From: Thermoguttaceae bacterium
Lineage (GTDB): Bacteria; Planctomycetota; Planctomycetia; Pirellulales; Thermoguttaceae
DNA length: 17,764 bases
Assembly: GCA_017454585.1 (NCBI GenBank)
Contig: JAFTCU010000149.1
Span: forward strand, 1 to 17,764
Direction of reading: 5' to 3'
The notes under the pieces were generated by a model. It did no database searches, was not told the DNA's origin, and was given only the letters and a program-made list of their open reading frames with translations. A program made the position numbers and the translations under genes. Within the stretch, counting starts at the first letter, position 1, and every line of letters begins with the position of its first letter. Shown piece after piece: positions 7,886 through 15,197 of the stretch.

Positions 7886-7923
7886 GTTTTATATAGTAAT
7901 ATTTCCTGAACCCCCCAAAAAAA

Positions 7924-9315
7924 ATGAAACGTCGTTCGTCCATTCATAATATCGCTTTCCTTGTCCTGTTGATAGGCCTGATCTCCACCATTGGGGTCTT
8001 TTCAGGGTGCAAAAATTTCAATTCCGGAAACAATATTCCGACGGATGAGGAACCAAAAGGAAAAAAAATCACCAAAGCCTTTTTCATCGGCGATACCGCA
8101 GTTCCGGAAGGCACTGGCCCCATCGAAATCTCCTCGGTGAGCATGGCCGCTAATTTGGCCGGAACAGGGAGTGATCCGCCTGAATCGACGCAGCGTACGA
8201 TGCTTTTGCGTGAGATGGCCAGCCGAAACGTCCCCCATCCCGCGAAAGTCCTGGCCGACCCATCGACCTCGCTGGTCATCGTGACGGGTTACCTGGCTCC
8301 AGGAGTCAAAAAAGGGGACCGTTTCGACGTGGAAGTCTCTCTTCCCCCCGATTCGGAAACGACCAGCCTCCGCGGCGGGTACCTGATGCCGGCTCCGATG
8401 CGAGAAATCCTCTATTCCCAGGGCATCCACGAAGGAAACACAAAAGGATCCTGTTCCGGCCCGATCCTGGTCGAACCTAAAACCGGAACCAACCGCGATA
8501 AAATCACCCAACGACGCGGTATGGTTTTAGGCGGTGGTGTCTCGAAGTACACCCGACCACTTGGTCTGCGTGTTACTTCCGACCAGGTAAAACCTGACAA
8601 ATTCATGACCATGAAAATCGAGCGGGCGATCAATACCCGATTTAAAACGGAAATGAGCGGTACAGGCGAGAAAGTCGCAGTAGCGCACAACGACAAGTTT
8701 CTCGATTTGAACATTCCACCGCTTTACAAAGAAAACCTTCCGCGCTTTATTGAGGTGGTCCGCTGTATTCCGATTTTGGAAACCGAGGCCCAACGTCTTG
8801 ACCGGATGAAGACCCTTGAAAAACGTCTCCTCGATCCAACTACCGCAAAACGCGCGGCACTGGAGCTGGAAGCGATCGGTCGGAGTTCCATCGACACGCT
8901 CAAACTTGGTCTGGAATCGGACGATCCGAACGTTCAGTTCCATGCGGCGCAGGCCCTTGCCTACCTGGACGTCAATGACGGGGCGAAGGTCCTTGGGAAA
9001 ACGGCCTTGAATGATCGTGTTTGCCGTGGTCACGCCTTGCTCGCGTTACAGGCCCTTGATGATTTGAACGCCTACGAGGAACTTCGCGAGCTGATGAACG
9101 CCCCAACCGCTGAAACCCGCTACGGAGCGTTCGATGCCCTGCATACGATGCGGCCCAATGATACTCGTCGCCGGCGAGCAGCTTGGGAACAAAACGTTCA
9201 CCCTCTGTGTCATCCCGACGACCGGCAAACCGATGCTTCACGTGACCAAGTCGATTCGCGCGGAAATCGTTTTGTTTGGCGAAGATCAGAAATTCAAGCA
9301 TCCGCTTCTCGTTGA
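7924..9315 (+). CDS. FlgI-like/HEAT-repeat lipoprotein, 5' part of a frameshifted gene
   Basis: Predicted lipoprotein: a hydrophobic N-terminus leads to FSGC with Cys29. Residues about 60-290 resemble the flagellar P-ring protein FlgI: NLAGTGS, SLVIVTGYLAPGVKKGDRFD, SLRGG near 148, an RGMVLGGG block, then AINTRF and IPPLYKEN segments. Residues about 305-415 contain HEAT-like helical pairs (AALELEAIGRSSIDTLKLGL, NVQFHAAQALAYL, GHALLALQAL). After PNDT at codon 9163-9165 the frame becomes a basic, implausible tail (RRRRAAWEQN) up to 9315. The sensible continuation, LVAGEQLGNKTFTL, lies in the next frame from 9164. The intact protein would be about 567 residues. No flagellar genes are nearby, so a flagellar role is doubtful. 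The cause may be a real mutation, a sequencing error or, less likely, recoding. Confidence 0.75.
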   Translation: MKRRSSIHNIAFLVLLIGLISTIGVFSGCKNFNSGNNIPTDEEPKGKKITKAFFIGDTAVPEGTGPIEISSVSMAANLAGTGSDPPESTQRTMLLREMASRNVPHPAKVLADPSTSLVIVTGYLAPGVKKGDRFDVEVSLPPDSETTSLRGGYLMPAPMREILYSQGIHEGNTKGSCSGPILVEPKTGTNRDKITQRRGMVLGGGVSKYTRPLGLRVTSDQVKPDKFMTMKIERAINTRFKTEMSGTGEKVAVAHNDKFLDLNIPPLYKENLPRFIEVVRCIPILETEAQRLDRMKTLEKRLLDPTTAKRAALELEAIGRSSIDTLKLGLESDDPNVQFHAAQALAYLDVNDGAKVLGKTALNDRVCRGHALLALQALDDLNAYEELRELMNAPTAETRYGAFDALHTMRPNDTRRRRAAWEQNVHPLCHPDDRQTDASRDQVDSRGNRFVWRRSEIQASASR

Positions 9316-9628
9316 GGCCGCGAATAATGTCATTGTGCGCAGTAATTCCCCGGATGAAATTGCCGTTTCCCGCTTTGAACCAGACAAACCGGACCAGAAA
9401 CGTATCGTGTCCTCGAACGTGGCCGAAGTGATTCGCGCTCTTTCTGATGTAGGCGCAACTTACCCGGACGTTTTGGAGGTTCTTCAGGCCGCCATTGAGC
9501 AAAACGCGCTTGACACTTCATTCCGTATTGACGCCCGTCCCTCCACCGGGCGCGTCGATCCCTACGAGCAGCGGAGAAAAGACCAGGAACGGCAGAAGAA
9601 ATACGAGGAAAGCAAAGAAAATGAATAA
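9134..9628 (+). CDS. FlgI-like/HEAT-repeat lipoprotein, 3' part after the frameshift
   Basis: This is the continuation of the preceding gene in the +1 frame. The homologous part probably begins at CTC 9164 (LVAGEQLGNKTFTLCVIPTT), not at ATG 9134, whose first ten residues are out-of-frame HEAT sequence. It holds a predicted mixed alpha/beta domain (RAEIVLFGEDQKFKHPL, NNVIVRS, VSRFEP, VIRALSDVGATYPDVLEVLQ) and a charged tail rich in Lys and Glu (RRKDQERQKKYEESKENE). I do not recognise the domain beyond its place at the end of planctomycetal FlgI/HEAT-like proteins. The 182-bp overlap with the 5' part argues against two independent genes. The stop TAA is part of a GAATAAT heptad. Confidence 0.65.
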   Translation: MPCIRCGPMILVAGEQLGNKTFTLCVIPTTGKPMLHVTKSIRAEIVLFGEDQKFKHPLLVEAANNVIVRSNSPDEIAVSRFEPDKPDQKRIVSSNVAEVIRALSDVGATYPDVLEVLQAAIEQNALDTSFRIDARPSTGRVDPYEQRRKDQERQKKYEESKENE

Positions 9629-9733
9629 TGAATAACGAATAACGAATAATGAGGAGAAAGAATGAGCCTTTTTCCTCATTTCATTCCATTTCATTTTTCA
9701 TTATTCATTATTCGTTATTCAGTAGTCGTTTAT
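9623..9733. repeat. GAATAAY heptad arrays in inverted pair between the FlgI-like gene and smc
   Basis: Forward heptads occupy 9623-9650, starting in the last codons of the upstream gene. Reverse heptads CATTATT, CATTATT, CGTTATT, CAGTAGT and CGTTTAT run from 9699 to 9733, ending one base before the smc ATG at 9735. The last two units are degenerate. The GC core of the other copies is absent. Instead, 9651-9677 forms its own hairpin, followed by CATTT-rich sequence. Confidence 0.9.
9651..9677 (+). terminator. Hairpin between the FlgI-like gene and smc, possible terminator
   Basis: GAGGAGAAAG (9651-9660) pairs with CTTTTTCCTC (9668-9677) over ten pairs with one G-U, loop of seven. It lies inside the larger stem formed by the flanking heptad arrays. 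The sequence after it is T-rich but interrupted (ATTTCATTCC), so it is not a textbook intrinsic terminator. Confidence 0.35.
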
Positions 9734-9734
9734 T

Positions 9735-12700
9735 ATGTTAAAGTCTCTCGACCTTTACGGATTCAAAAGTTTTGCTGACCGAAACCGGTTCGAGTTTTCG
9801 CCCGGTCTTACGGTCATTGTGGGTCCAAACGGGTCAGGAAAATCGAATGTCGTTGACGCGATCAAATGGGTCCTCGGCGAAAAGAGCATGAAATCCCTTC
9901 GCGGGAAAGAATCCAGCGATGTGATCTTCAATGGCTCCAGCACTCGCAAACCGATGAACTCAGCCGAGGTTTCCCTCACGTTCGATAATTCGGACAAAAA
10001 GCTGAATTTCGACGCATCGGAAGTGGTCGTGACCCGACGCGCTTTCCGGGGCGGTGAGGGCAGTGCCGAATCTGAATATTTTCTGAACCGCCAGCCCTGC
10101 AAACTGAAAGACATTCGGGACCTTCTTCTCGGGACTGGCCTCGGCACACACGCTTACAGCATCATCGAGCAGGGGCGCGTGGACAGTCTGCTCCAGTCTT
10201 CCCCGCGAGACCGCCGTATTCTCTTTGAGGAAGCCGCCGGGATCAGCCGTTTCAAGGCCAAAAAGCAGGAAGCGCTAAACCGTCTGGAACGCATTGACCA
10301 AAATCTCCTCCGTCTCTCCGACATCGTTGAGGAAGTTCAGAAACGTTACGAACGTATCCAGACACAAGCCCAGCGGGCGATGGAATTCCGTGAATTGACG
10401 GAGCGGCTTGAAAAACTGCGCTTCCAGGCCGCCGCTATGGATTATTCCGCTTCGCAGACCAAACTCCAGGCCGCCGACTCAAAAATCACGGATCTCACGC
10501 AGGAACAGACGGAACTTCAGGCCCAACTCGATACGCTCGACGCCTCGCTCCAGCAATTCGAGCAATCCAATTCCAATTACGACAAAAAAATCCAGGTTTT
10601 AACCGAGAAGATCGCTGCTAACCGCCACTCCATCGGTGCGTCGGAGTCCGTCGTCACGTTCCAGACCCGCCGAATGAACGAACTCGACGGCGAGATCAAT
10701 TCCGGCCGGACCCGCATCGCGGAAATGCGTCGCCGACTGCGCGCGCTGCAAAATTCGCTCCAGTCCCGTGAGGAAGAATTGACCCAGGCGCAAAGCCAAC
10801 ACGCCGAAGTTGCCAACAATCTGCTCCTTGCCAAATCACATTTGGATGAAATCGTGAAGAAGCTCGACGAACTGCGTACCCAAAAGGAAACGCTCCGCGA
10901 GCTGATTTTCGACCAGATGCGCCAGATTTCGGCCGTGGAAAACGTGATCAGTTCTCTTTCCCTTCAGGAAGAAACGGCACGACGTCAGCTCGAACAAAAC
11001 ACGGCGCACATTCAGGCGATCCAGGACGATGTAAAGAAAGCGCTCGACAGTCAGTCCGATCTGGAACGTCAGCAAAGCGAGCTGGAAGCGCTGAAAGCCC
11101 GATGCGTAGAAGATCTGACCGAGGCGAAAAACGAGGAAGAAGCGGCCGAGCGTCTTTGGAACGATGCTAAAAATCACCTGATGGAGCTTCATCGCCGTCA
11201 TTCTGCCATGCTCGGCAGAATTTCAACGCTGGAAGAACTCCAGGAACGCCACGAGGGATTAAGTCCCGGTGTGCGCTACCTCCTGACCGAAGCCCGACGC
11301 CACGCGGACGGCCCATTCCGTGACATTTCAGGGCTGGTCGCCGATTTGATCCAGGTCGATGTGGACGCGGCCTCGCTCATTGAAGTGGCTCTTGGAGAAA
11401 AGGCGCAGTATCTGGTCGTCGAGCCTAATTCTACGCTTCTGGACGCGCTGCGGCAAAACTCGCAGGGTTTCCCTGGCCGCGTGGGTTTCATCTGGATGGA
11501 TGATTTTCTCCCACCGGAATACCTTAAAGGCGGAAGTTTCAATTCCCTTTCTGAACCGCTTAAAGCCCGTCTCCGCGCAAATTCAGCCCGTTTCGCTCAT
11601 ACGCTCATCACGAACGGCCTTGAAAAAGTCCCGGGAGTCGTTGGACGCGCAGACCAGTTTATCGAGTGTGAGGACCGATGCCTCCCGCTTTTTAAATATC
11701 TGCTCGGCGAGACCTGGATCGTGGAAGACCTTGGAACTGCGATGGATCTTTCCCGCGCGATTTACTCAGGAAAACTCCCCCTTCCCGTTTTTCCTGCCAT
11801 CGATTTTTTCGGGACAGGTCCCACGGGAATCGGAAATGCCGGGGACCCCGATTCGATTTTTCAAAATCCAAACAAAAACCCGTCCGATTCATCGATCATT
11901 CGCGCCCAAAGCACTGCCTCGGGAATTATTCTGCCGCAAATTCATTTTGTTACTTTGGCCGGTGAGCGTTACTCGGCTGACGGAGTCCTCGCGATTGGCC
12001 CCCAGCACGCTTCAAGTAATTTGATCTCCCGCAGGAGTGAGCTGCGGACGCTTGGGTCGCAACTGACGATTCTTTCCGACGAAATCGTACAAGCCGACGA
12101 GGAAGTCCAAAAAACGCAGGGGAAACTGGCCGCACAGAAACAAAATGTGGAGGAACTGGAAGACTCGCTCGAAGAGACCGAGCAGCAATTAATCGCCCAT
12201 CGTCAGGGGATTCAGGCCGCGGCAGAACGTCAGAACCAGCTCGACCAGCGGATCCAGGAATTCACGCAAACAGGCAAGGAAATGGAAGCCCGGCTTGCGG
12301 AACTGCAAAAACAGCTTGCTGACTCAAAACAGGAAAAAGAGACACTGGAGCGAACGTTAAAGGAACAGAACGCCCAGATGAACGCTTTGGACGCCGAAAT
12401 TACCGGAAACGACGAGCAGCGCGGCGAGAAAAACCGCGTCGTGACCGAGTGTAAGGTTGAACTGGCCAAAAGCGAGGAACGTCTGGAAAGTCTCGACGAC
12501 GCGATCCGCCAGCTCAATGGCGACTGCTCGGAACGTGGAAAGATCATCACGGATCAAGAGTCTCACCTCGCTCAAAACCTGAACCTTTTCCACGAGGCGG
12601 AAAGACTTACGCTCGCCAATAACGCACGGCTCGCTGACTTCTATCTCGCGCAGGAAAACTGCGAGACCCGCGTGAAACGCCTACGGGCAGAACGTGATTC

Positions 12701-13637
12701 GTCACACTCCCAGCGGTCAGAAATCACCGGCGAGACTGGGCGGCTGCGTAAACGAATTCGTCAGATTGGTGAAAAAGTCCACGCGCTGGAACTTGAAAAA
12801 GGAACACTGGAACACGAGGCTGAAAACGTCGTGGTGCGTCTGTGCGAGGATTATTCCATTGAACCAACAGATTTTCTCCAAAAAATCGAATCGGTTTCCG
12901 AGGAAGAAAAGAAGGAAAACGCGGCTGTTCATCGCGAGATCAACCAGCTCCGAAGCCGGATTCACGGCTTGGGGAATATCAACTCGGAAGCGCTGAACGA
13001 ACTGGACGAGCTGAAATCCCGTTACGAAATGCTGAATGGTCAGTACCAGGAAATTCTCGCGGCAAAAGAAAAACTCCTGAAACTCATCGACCGTGTGAAC
13101 CACGACAGCCGCGTCATTTTCATGAAGACCTTCGACCAGATTGGAGAATATTTCTACCACATTTTCCGTGACCTGTTCGGAGGCGGAAATGCCGAACTCC
13201 AGCTTACTGAATGCGCCGACCCTCTGGAAGCCGGAATCGAAATTGTCGCGCAGCCTCCGGGAAAACAGCGCCTGAATATGACCCTCATGAGCGGCGGCGA
13301 GAAAACACTCACCTGTGTGGCACTCCTTTTCGCCCTATTCAAAAACCACCCGACCCAGTTCTGCATCCTGGACGAAGTGGACGCGGCTCTGGACGAGGCA
13401 AACACGGTACGACTGACAGAGATCCTTCATCAGTTCTGCGAGCAGACGCAGTTCATCATCATTTCGCACTCACGGAAAACCATGTCGGTCGCCAACACGA
13501 TTTATGGTGTTACGATGCAGGATTCAGGCATTTCCAAGCAGGTTTCCGTCAAGTTCGAGGAGGTTTCCGACGATGGTGTTCTGGAATCTCTCGGGATACG
13601 TCTTTTCCCGGCAGAAAATCAGTCCCTGGCCGGGTAA
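9735..13637 (+). CDS. smc: Chromosome segregation protein SMC
   Basis: A full-length SMC ATPase of 1300 residues, somewhat longer than the usual 1150-1200. It forms a dimer that organises and helps segregate the chromosome, normally with ScpA and ScpB, which are not in this window. The N-terminal head has Walker A GPNGSGKS at 30-37. Long coiled coils (about 170-500 and 760-1090) flank a hinge at roughly 505-757. The C-terminal head carries the ABC signature LMSGGEKTL near 1184 and Walker B CILDEVDAALDEAN near 1210. The hinge contains an extra Gly/Asn/Pro/Ser-rich segment at about 691-735 before HFVTLAGERY, where most SMCs read straight into VTLDG. Start ATG 9735 follows the repeat array directly, without a Shine-Dalgarno; MLKSLDLYGFKSFAD is the expected family N-terminus. 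Only 36 bp separate its stop from that of the convergent MATE gene. Confidence 0.97.
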   Translation: MLKSLDLYGFKSFADRNRFEFSPGLTVIVGPNGSGKSNVVDAIKWVLGEKSMKSLRGKESSDVIFNGSSTRKPMNSAEVSLTFDNSDKKLNFDASEVVVTRRAFRGGEGSAESEYFLNRQPCKLKDIRDLLLGTGLGTHAYSIIEQGRVDSLLQSSPRDRRILFEEAAGISRFKAKKQEALNRLERIDQNLLRLSDIVEEVQKRYERIQTQAQRAMEFRELTERLEKLRFQAAAMDYSASQTKLQAADSKITDLTQEQTELQAQLDTLDASLQQFEQSNSNYDKKIQVLTEKIAANRHSIGASESVVTFQTRRMNELDGEINSGRTRIAEMRRRLRALQNSLQSREEELTQAQSQHAEVANNLLLAKSHLDEIVKKLDELRTQKETLRELIFDQMRQISAVENVISSLSLQEETARRQLEQNTAHIQAIQDDVKKALDSQSDLERQQSELEALKARCVEDLTEAKNEEEAAERLWNDAKNHLMELHRRHSAMLGRISTLEELQERHEGLSPGVRYLLTEARRHADGPFRDISGLVADLIQVDVDAASLIEVALGEKAQYLVVEPNSTLLDALRQNSQGFPGRVGFIWMDDFLPPEYLKGGSFNSLSEPLKARLRANSARFAHTLITNGLEKVPGVVGRADQFIECEDRCLPLFKYLLGETWIVEDLGTAMDLSRAIYSGKLPLPVFPAIDFFGTGPTGIGNAGDPDSIFQNPNKNPSDSSIIRAQSTASGIILPQIHFVTLAGERYSADGVLAIGPQHASSNLISRRSELRTLGSQLTILSDEIVQADEEVQKTQGKLAAQKQNVEELEDSLEETEQQLIAHRQGIQAAAERQNQLDQRIQEFTQTGKEMEARLAELQKQLADSKQEKETLERTLKEQNAQMNALDAEITGNDEQRGEKNRVVTECKVELAKSEERLESLDDAIRQLNGDCSERGKIITDQESHLAQNLNLFHEAERLTLANNARLADFYLAQENCETRVKRLRAERDSSHSQRSEITGETGRLRKRIRQIGEKVHALELEKGTLEHEAENVVVRLCEDYSIEPTDFLQKIESVSEEEKKENAAVHREINQLRSRIHGLGNINSEALNELDELKSRYEMLNGQYQEILAAKEKLLKLIDRVNHDSRVIFMKTFDQIGEYFYHIFRDLFGGGNAELQLTECADPLEAGIEIVAQPPGKQRLNMTLMSGGEKTLTCVALLFALFKNHPTQFCILDEVDAALDEANTVRLTEILHQFCEQTQFIIISHSRKTMSVANTIYGVTMQDSGISKQVSVKFEEVSDDGVLESLGIRLFPAENQSLAG

Positions 13638-13673
13638 AAAGAAAAGTGACAGAAGATTTCTCCAACATTCATT

Positions 13674-15104
13674 TTACGGCTGGCCCTCTTCTATCGGCCA
13701 CGAGTCGCTTTCGACCTGGATCGTTCCCAAGCCTCCGGTGATTCGGCCCGCTTTGAGGTTTCTGGTTTCCCGAATGAAGAAACACAGAACCAGGAAAAAA
13801 CTCAGCGTGTCCGAAACGGCAAACGCGCACCAGACGCCGTTCAGTTGAGGCCAGCCAATCATCGGACAGAGCATCGGGAGGAGCAAAAGGGCCGGGATCA
13901 TAAAAATCACCTGCCGCGAAAGACTCAGGAAGATCGAGAGTTTCGGCTTGCCGATCGTCTGGAAATATAGCGAGACGCAGACTTGCATCCCCATCATGAA
14001 ACAACCGAGAAAACTTAAGCGAATTGCGAAGACACTGATCTCACGGATTTCCGGTGTAAGTTTGGTGAAGATTTCAACGGTTTTAAGAGGAAACGCCAAA
14101 ATCAGCGCAGTCGTGATGAAGCACCAAATCGACGAAATGAGGATCGCCAGCCGCCAGGTTTTCAGAACGCGATCGCATTGCTTCGCACCGTAGTTATAAC
14201 CCACGATCGGCTGCGCTCCCTGCCAGATTCCAAGCACGACTGCGAATATAATCTGCGCTGACCGATAAATCACGCCCGAAACGCTCAGTGCGTTTTCCGC
14301 GCCGAAACGCTCAAGCTGGACGTTCAGAATGATTCCCATGAGGCTATTTACCGACTGGGCCAGAAATGGCGCCAGGCCGATCGCAAGGACCGGTCCGCAG
14401 ATTTTCCAGTCGAGCGGGAGATTTCTCCAGCGCAACTGGAGCAGACTTCGGGAACTTCGGAAGAAATAGAGGACCCATATCACGGCAATTGCCTGCGCTA
14501 CGGTCGTGGCCAGCGCGGAGCCAGCAACGCCCCAGTGAAAAACTGCGATAAAAATCGGGTTCAGAATGGAGTTGAGTACGAAACCAAAAATAATGGTTCC
14601 CATCGCGATTTGCGGGTTTCCCTGCACCCGAATGATGTTATTCAGGCCAAACATCAGGGATGGCAGAATCCCCGAAAAAATGGATATCCAAAGGAACGTG
14701 AGCGCCATCTTGCGAACGGGCTCAGAGACGGTCGAGGCGTTTACGAAAAGCGTCCCTAAAATAAGAATGGTGACCGTCATGATGAACGAGGAAAGAAAGA
14801 TCATGCTGAAAGCATTGCCGAGCGTTTTTTCCGCCTCGTCCAATCGTCTTTGGCCCAGAAGAAGGGAAATACAGGAGCATGCGCCGATCCCGACTAACAT
14901 TCCGAAGCCGCTCGAAAATACGACGAGGGGGAAAACGAGTGTAATCGCTGCCAGACCGTCTTTCCCGATAAAATGCCCAATGAAAATGGAATCGACAACC
15001 GTGTACAGAACCTGCACGAGCATCGCGAGTACGGCAGGAACGCAGTATTTCGCGAGCAGGGTCAAAACGGGATCGGTTCCTAAGGCTTTTGAATTGTCTG
15101 ACAT
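13674..15104 (-). CDS. MATE family multidrug/cation antiporter
   Basis: A 476-residue integral membrane protein of the multidrug and toxin extrusion family, which exports cationic compounds in exchange for Na+ or H+. The N-terminus (LAKYCVPAVLAMLVQVLYTVVDSIFIGHFIG) is the characteristic first helix with the VD..FIG motif. About twelve hydrophobic segments follow. The second half repeats the pattern (LAPFLAQSVNSLMGIILN), and GIWQGAQPIVGYNYGAK is the conserved Q-P-x-x-G-Y-N-Y-G motif. Length fits the family. The specific substrate cannot be told. The start is CAT 15102-15104 with no Shine-Dalgarno; a heptad array begins at the start codon. It reads toward smc and may be cotranscribed with the upstream ThuA gene, 93 bp away, though the inverted arrays in that gap could form a barrier. 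Confidence 0.93.
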   Translation of the reverse strand: MSDNSKALGTDPVLTLLAKYCVPAVLAMLVQVLYTVVDSIFIGHFIGKDGLAAITLVFPLVVFSSGFGMLVGIGACSCISLLLGQRRLDEAEKTLGNAFSMIFLSSFIMTVTILILGTLFVNASTVSEPVRKMALTFLWISIFSGILPSLMFGLNNIIRVQGNPQIAMGTIIFGFVLNSILNPIFIAVFHWGVAGSALATTVAQAIAVIWVLYFFRSSRSLLQLRWRNLPLDWKICGPVLAIGLAPFLAQSVNSLMGIILNVQLERFGAENALSVSGVIYRSAQIIFAVVLGIWQGAQPIVGYNYGAKQCDRVLKTWRLAILISSIWCFITTALILAFPLKTVEIFTKLTPEIREISVFAIRLSFLGCFMMGMQVCVSLYFQTIGKPKLSIFLSLSRQVIFMIPALLLLPMLCPMIGWPQLNGVWCAFAVSDTLSFFLVLCFFIRETRNLKAGRITGGLGTIQVESDSWPIEEGQP

Positions 15105-15145
15105 TAATTCAATTAGGAATCAGGAATGCCTAATGCGTAATTAAA
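15104..15145. repeat. CCTAATT-family heptad array upstream of the MATE gene
   Basis: Heptads AATTAGG (15111), AATCAGG, AATGCCT, AATGCGT and AATTAAA (to 15145), preceded by TTAATTC (15104-15110), which touches the MATE start codon. The period is strict but units vary. With 15163-15197 it forms an imperfect inverted pair whose outermost ten pairs (AATTAGGAAT with ATTCCTAATT) are perfect. Confidence 0.8.
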
Positions 15146-15162
15146 AACAAATATAAAATTTC

Positions 15163-15197
15163 AATTCCTAATTCCGCATTACGAATTCCTAATTATT
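15163..15197. repeat. CCTAATT-family heptad array directly after the ThuA stop
   Basis: Five heptads, AATTCCT, AATTCCG, CATTACG, AATTCCT and AATTATT, end exactly one base before the ThuA stop codon (TTA 15198-15200 on the plus strand). The 17-bp spacer 15146-15162 between this and the MATE-side array is AT-rich and unremarkable. Confidence 0.82.

Noticed and set aside
9157..9172. Programmed +1 frameshift
   Set aside because: No in-frame stop at the shift site, no prfB-like slippery codon and no nearby stimulatory structure were seen; kept only as a remote option.
9134..9628. Independent gene starting at ATG 9134
   Set aside because: The 182-bp overlap lies in a region still coding in the upstream frame, and the natural continuation begins at 9164; a frameshifted single gene explains it better.
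7924..9628. Naming the gene flgI
   Set aside because: Similarity is partial, the protein is lipid-anchored with extra domains, and no flagellar genes are near.
13638..13673. Bidirectional terminator between smc and the MATE gene
   Set aside because: Only a four-base AGAA/TTCT stem is visible in the 36-bp gap; too weak to call.
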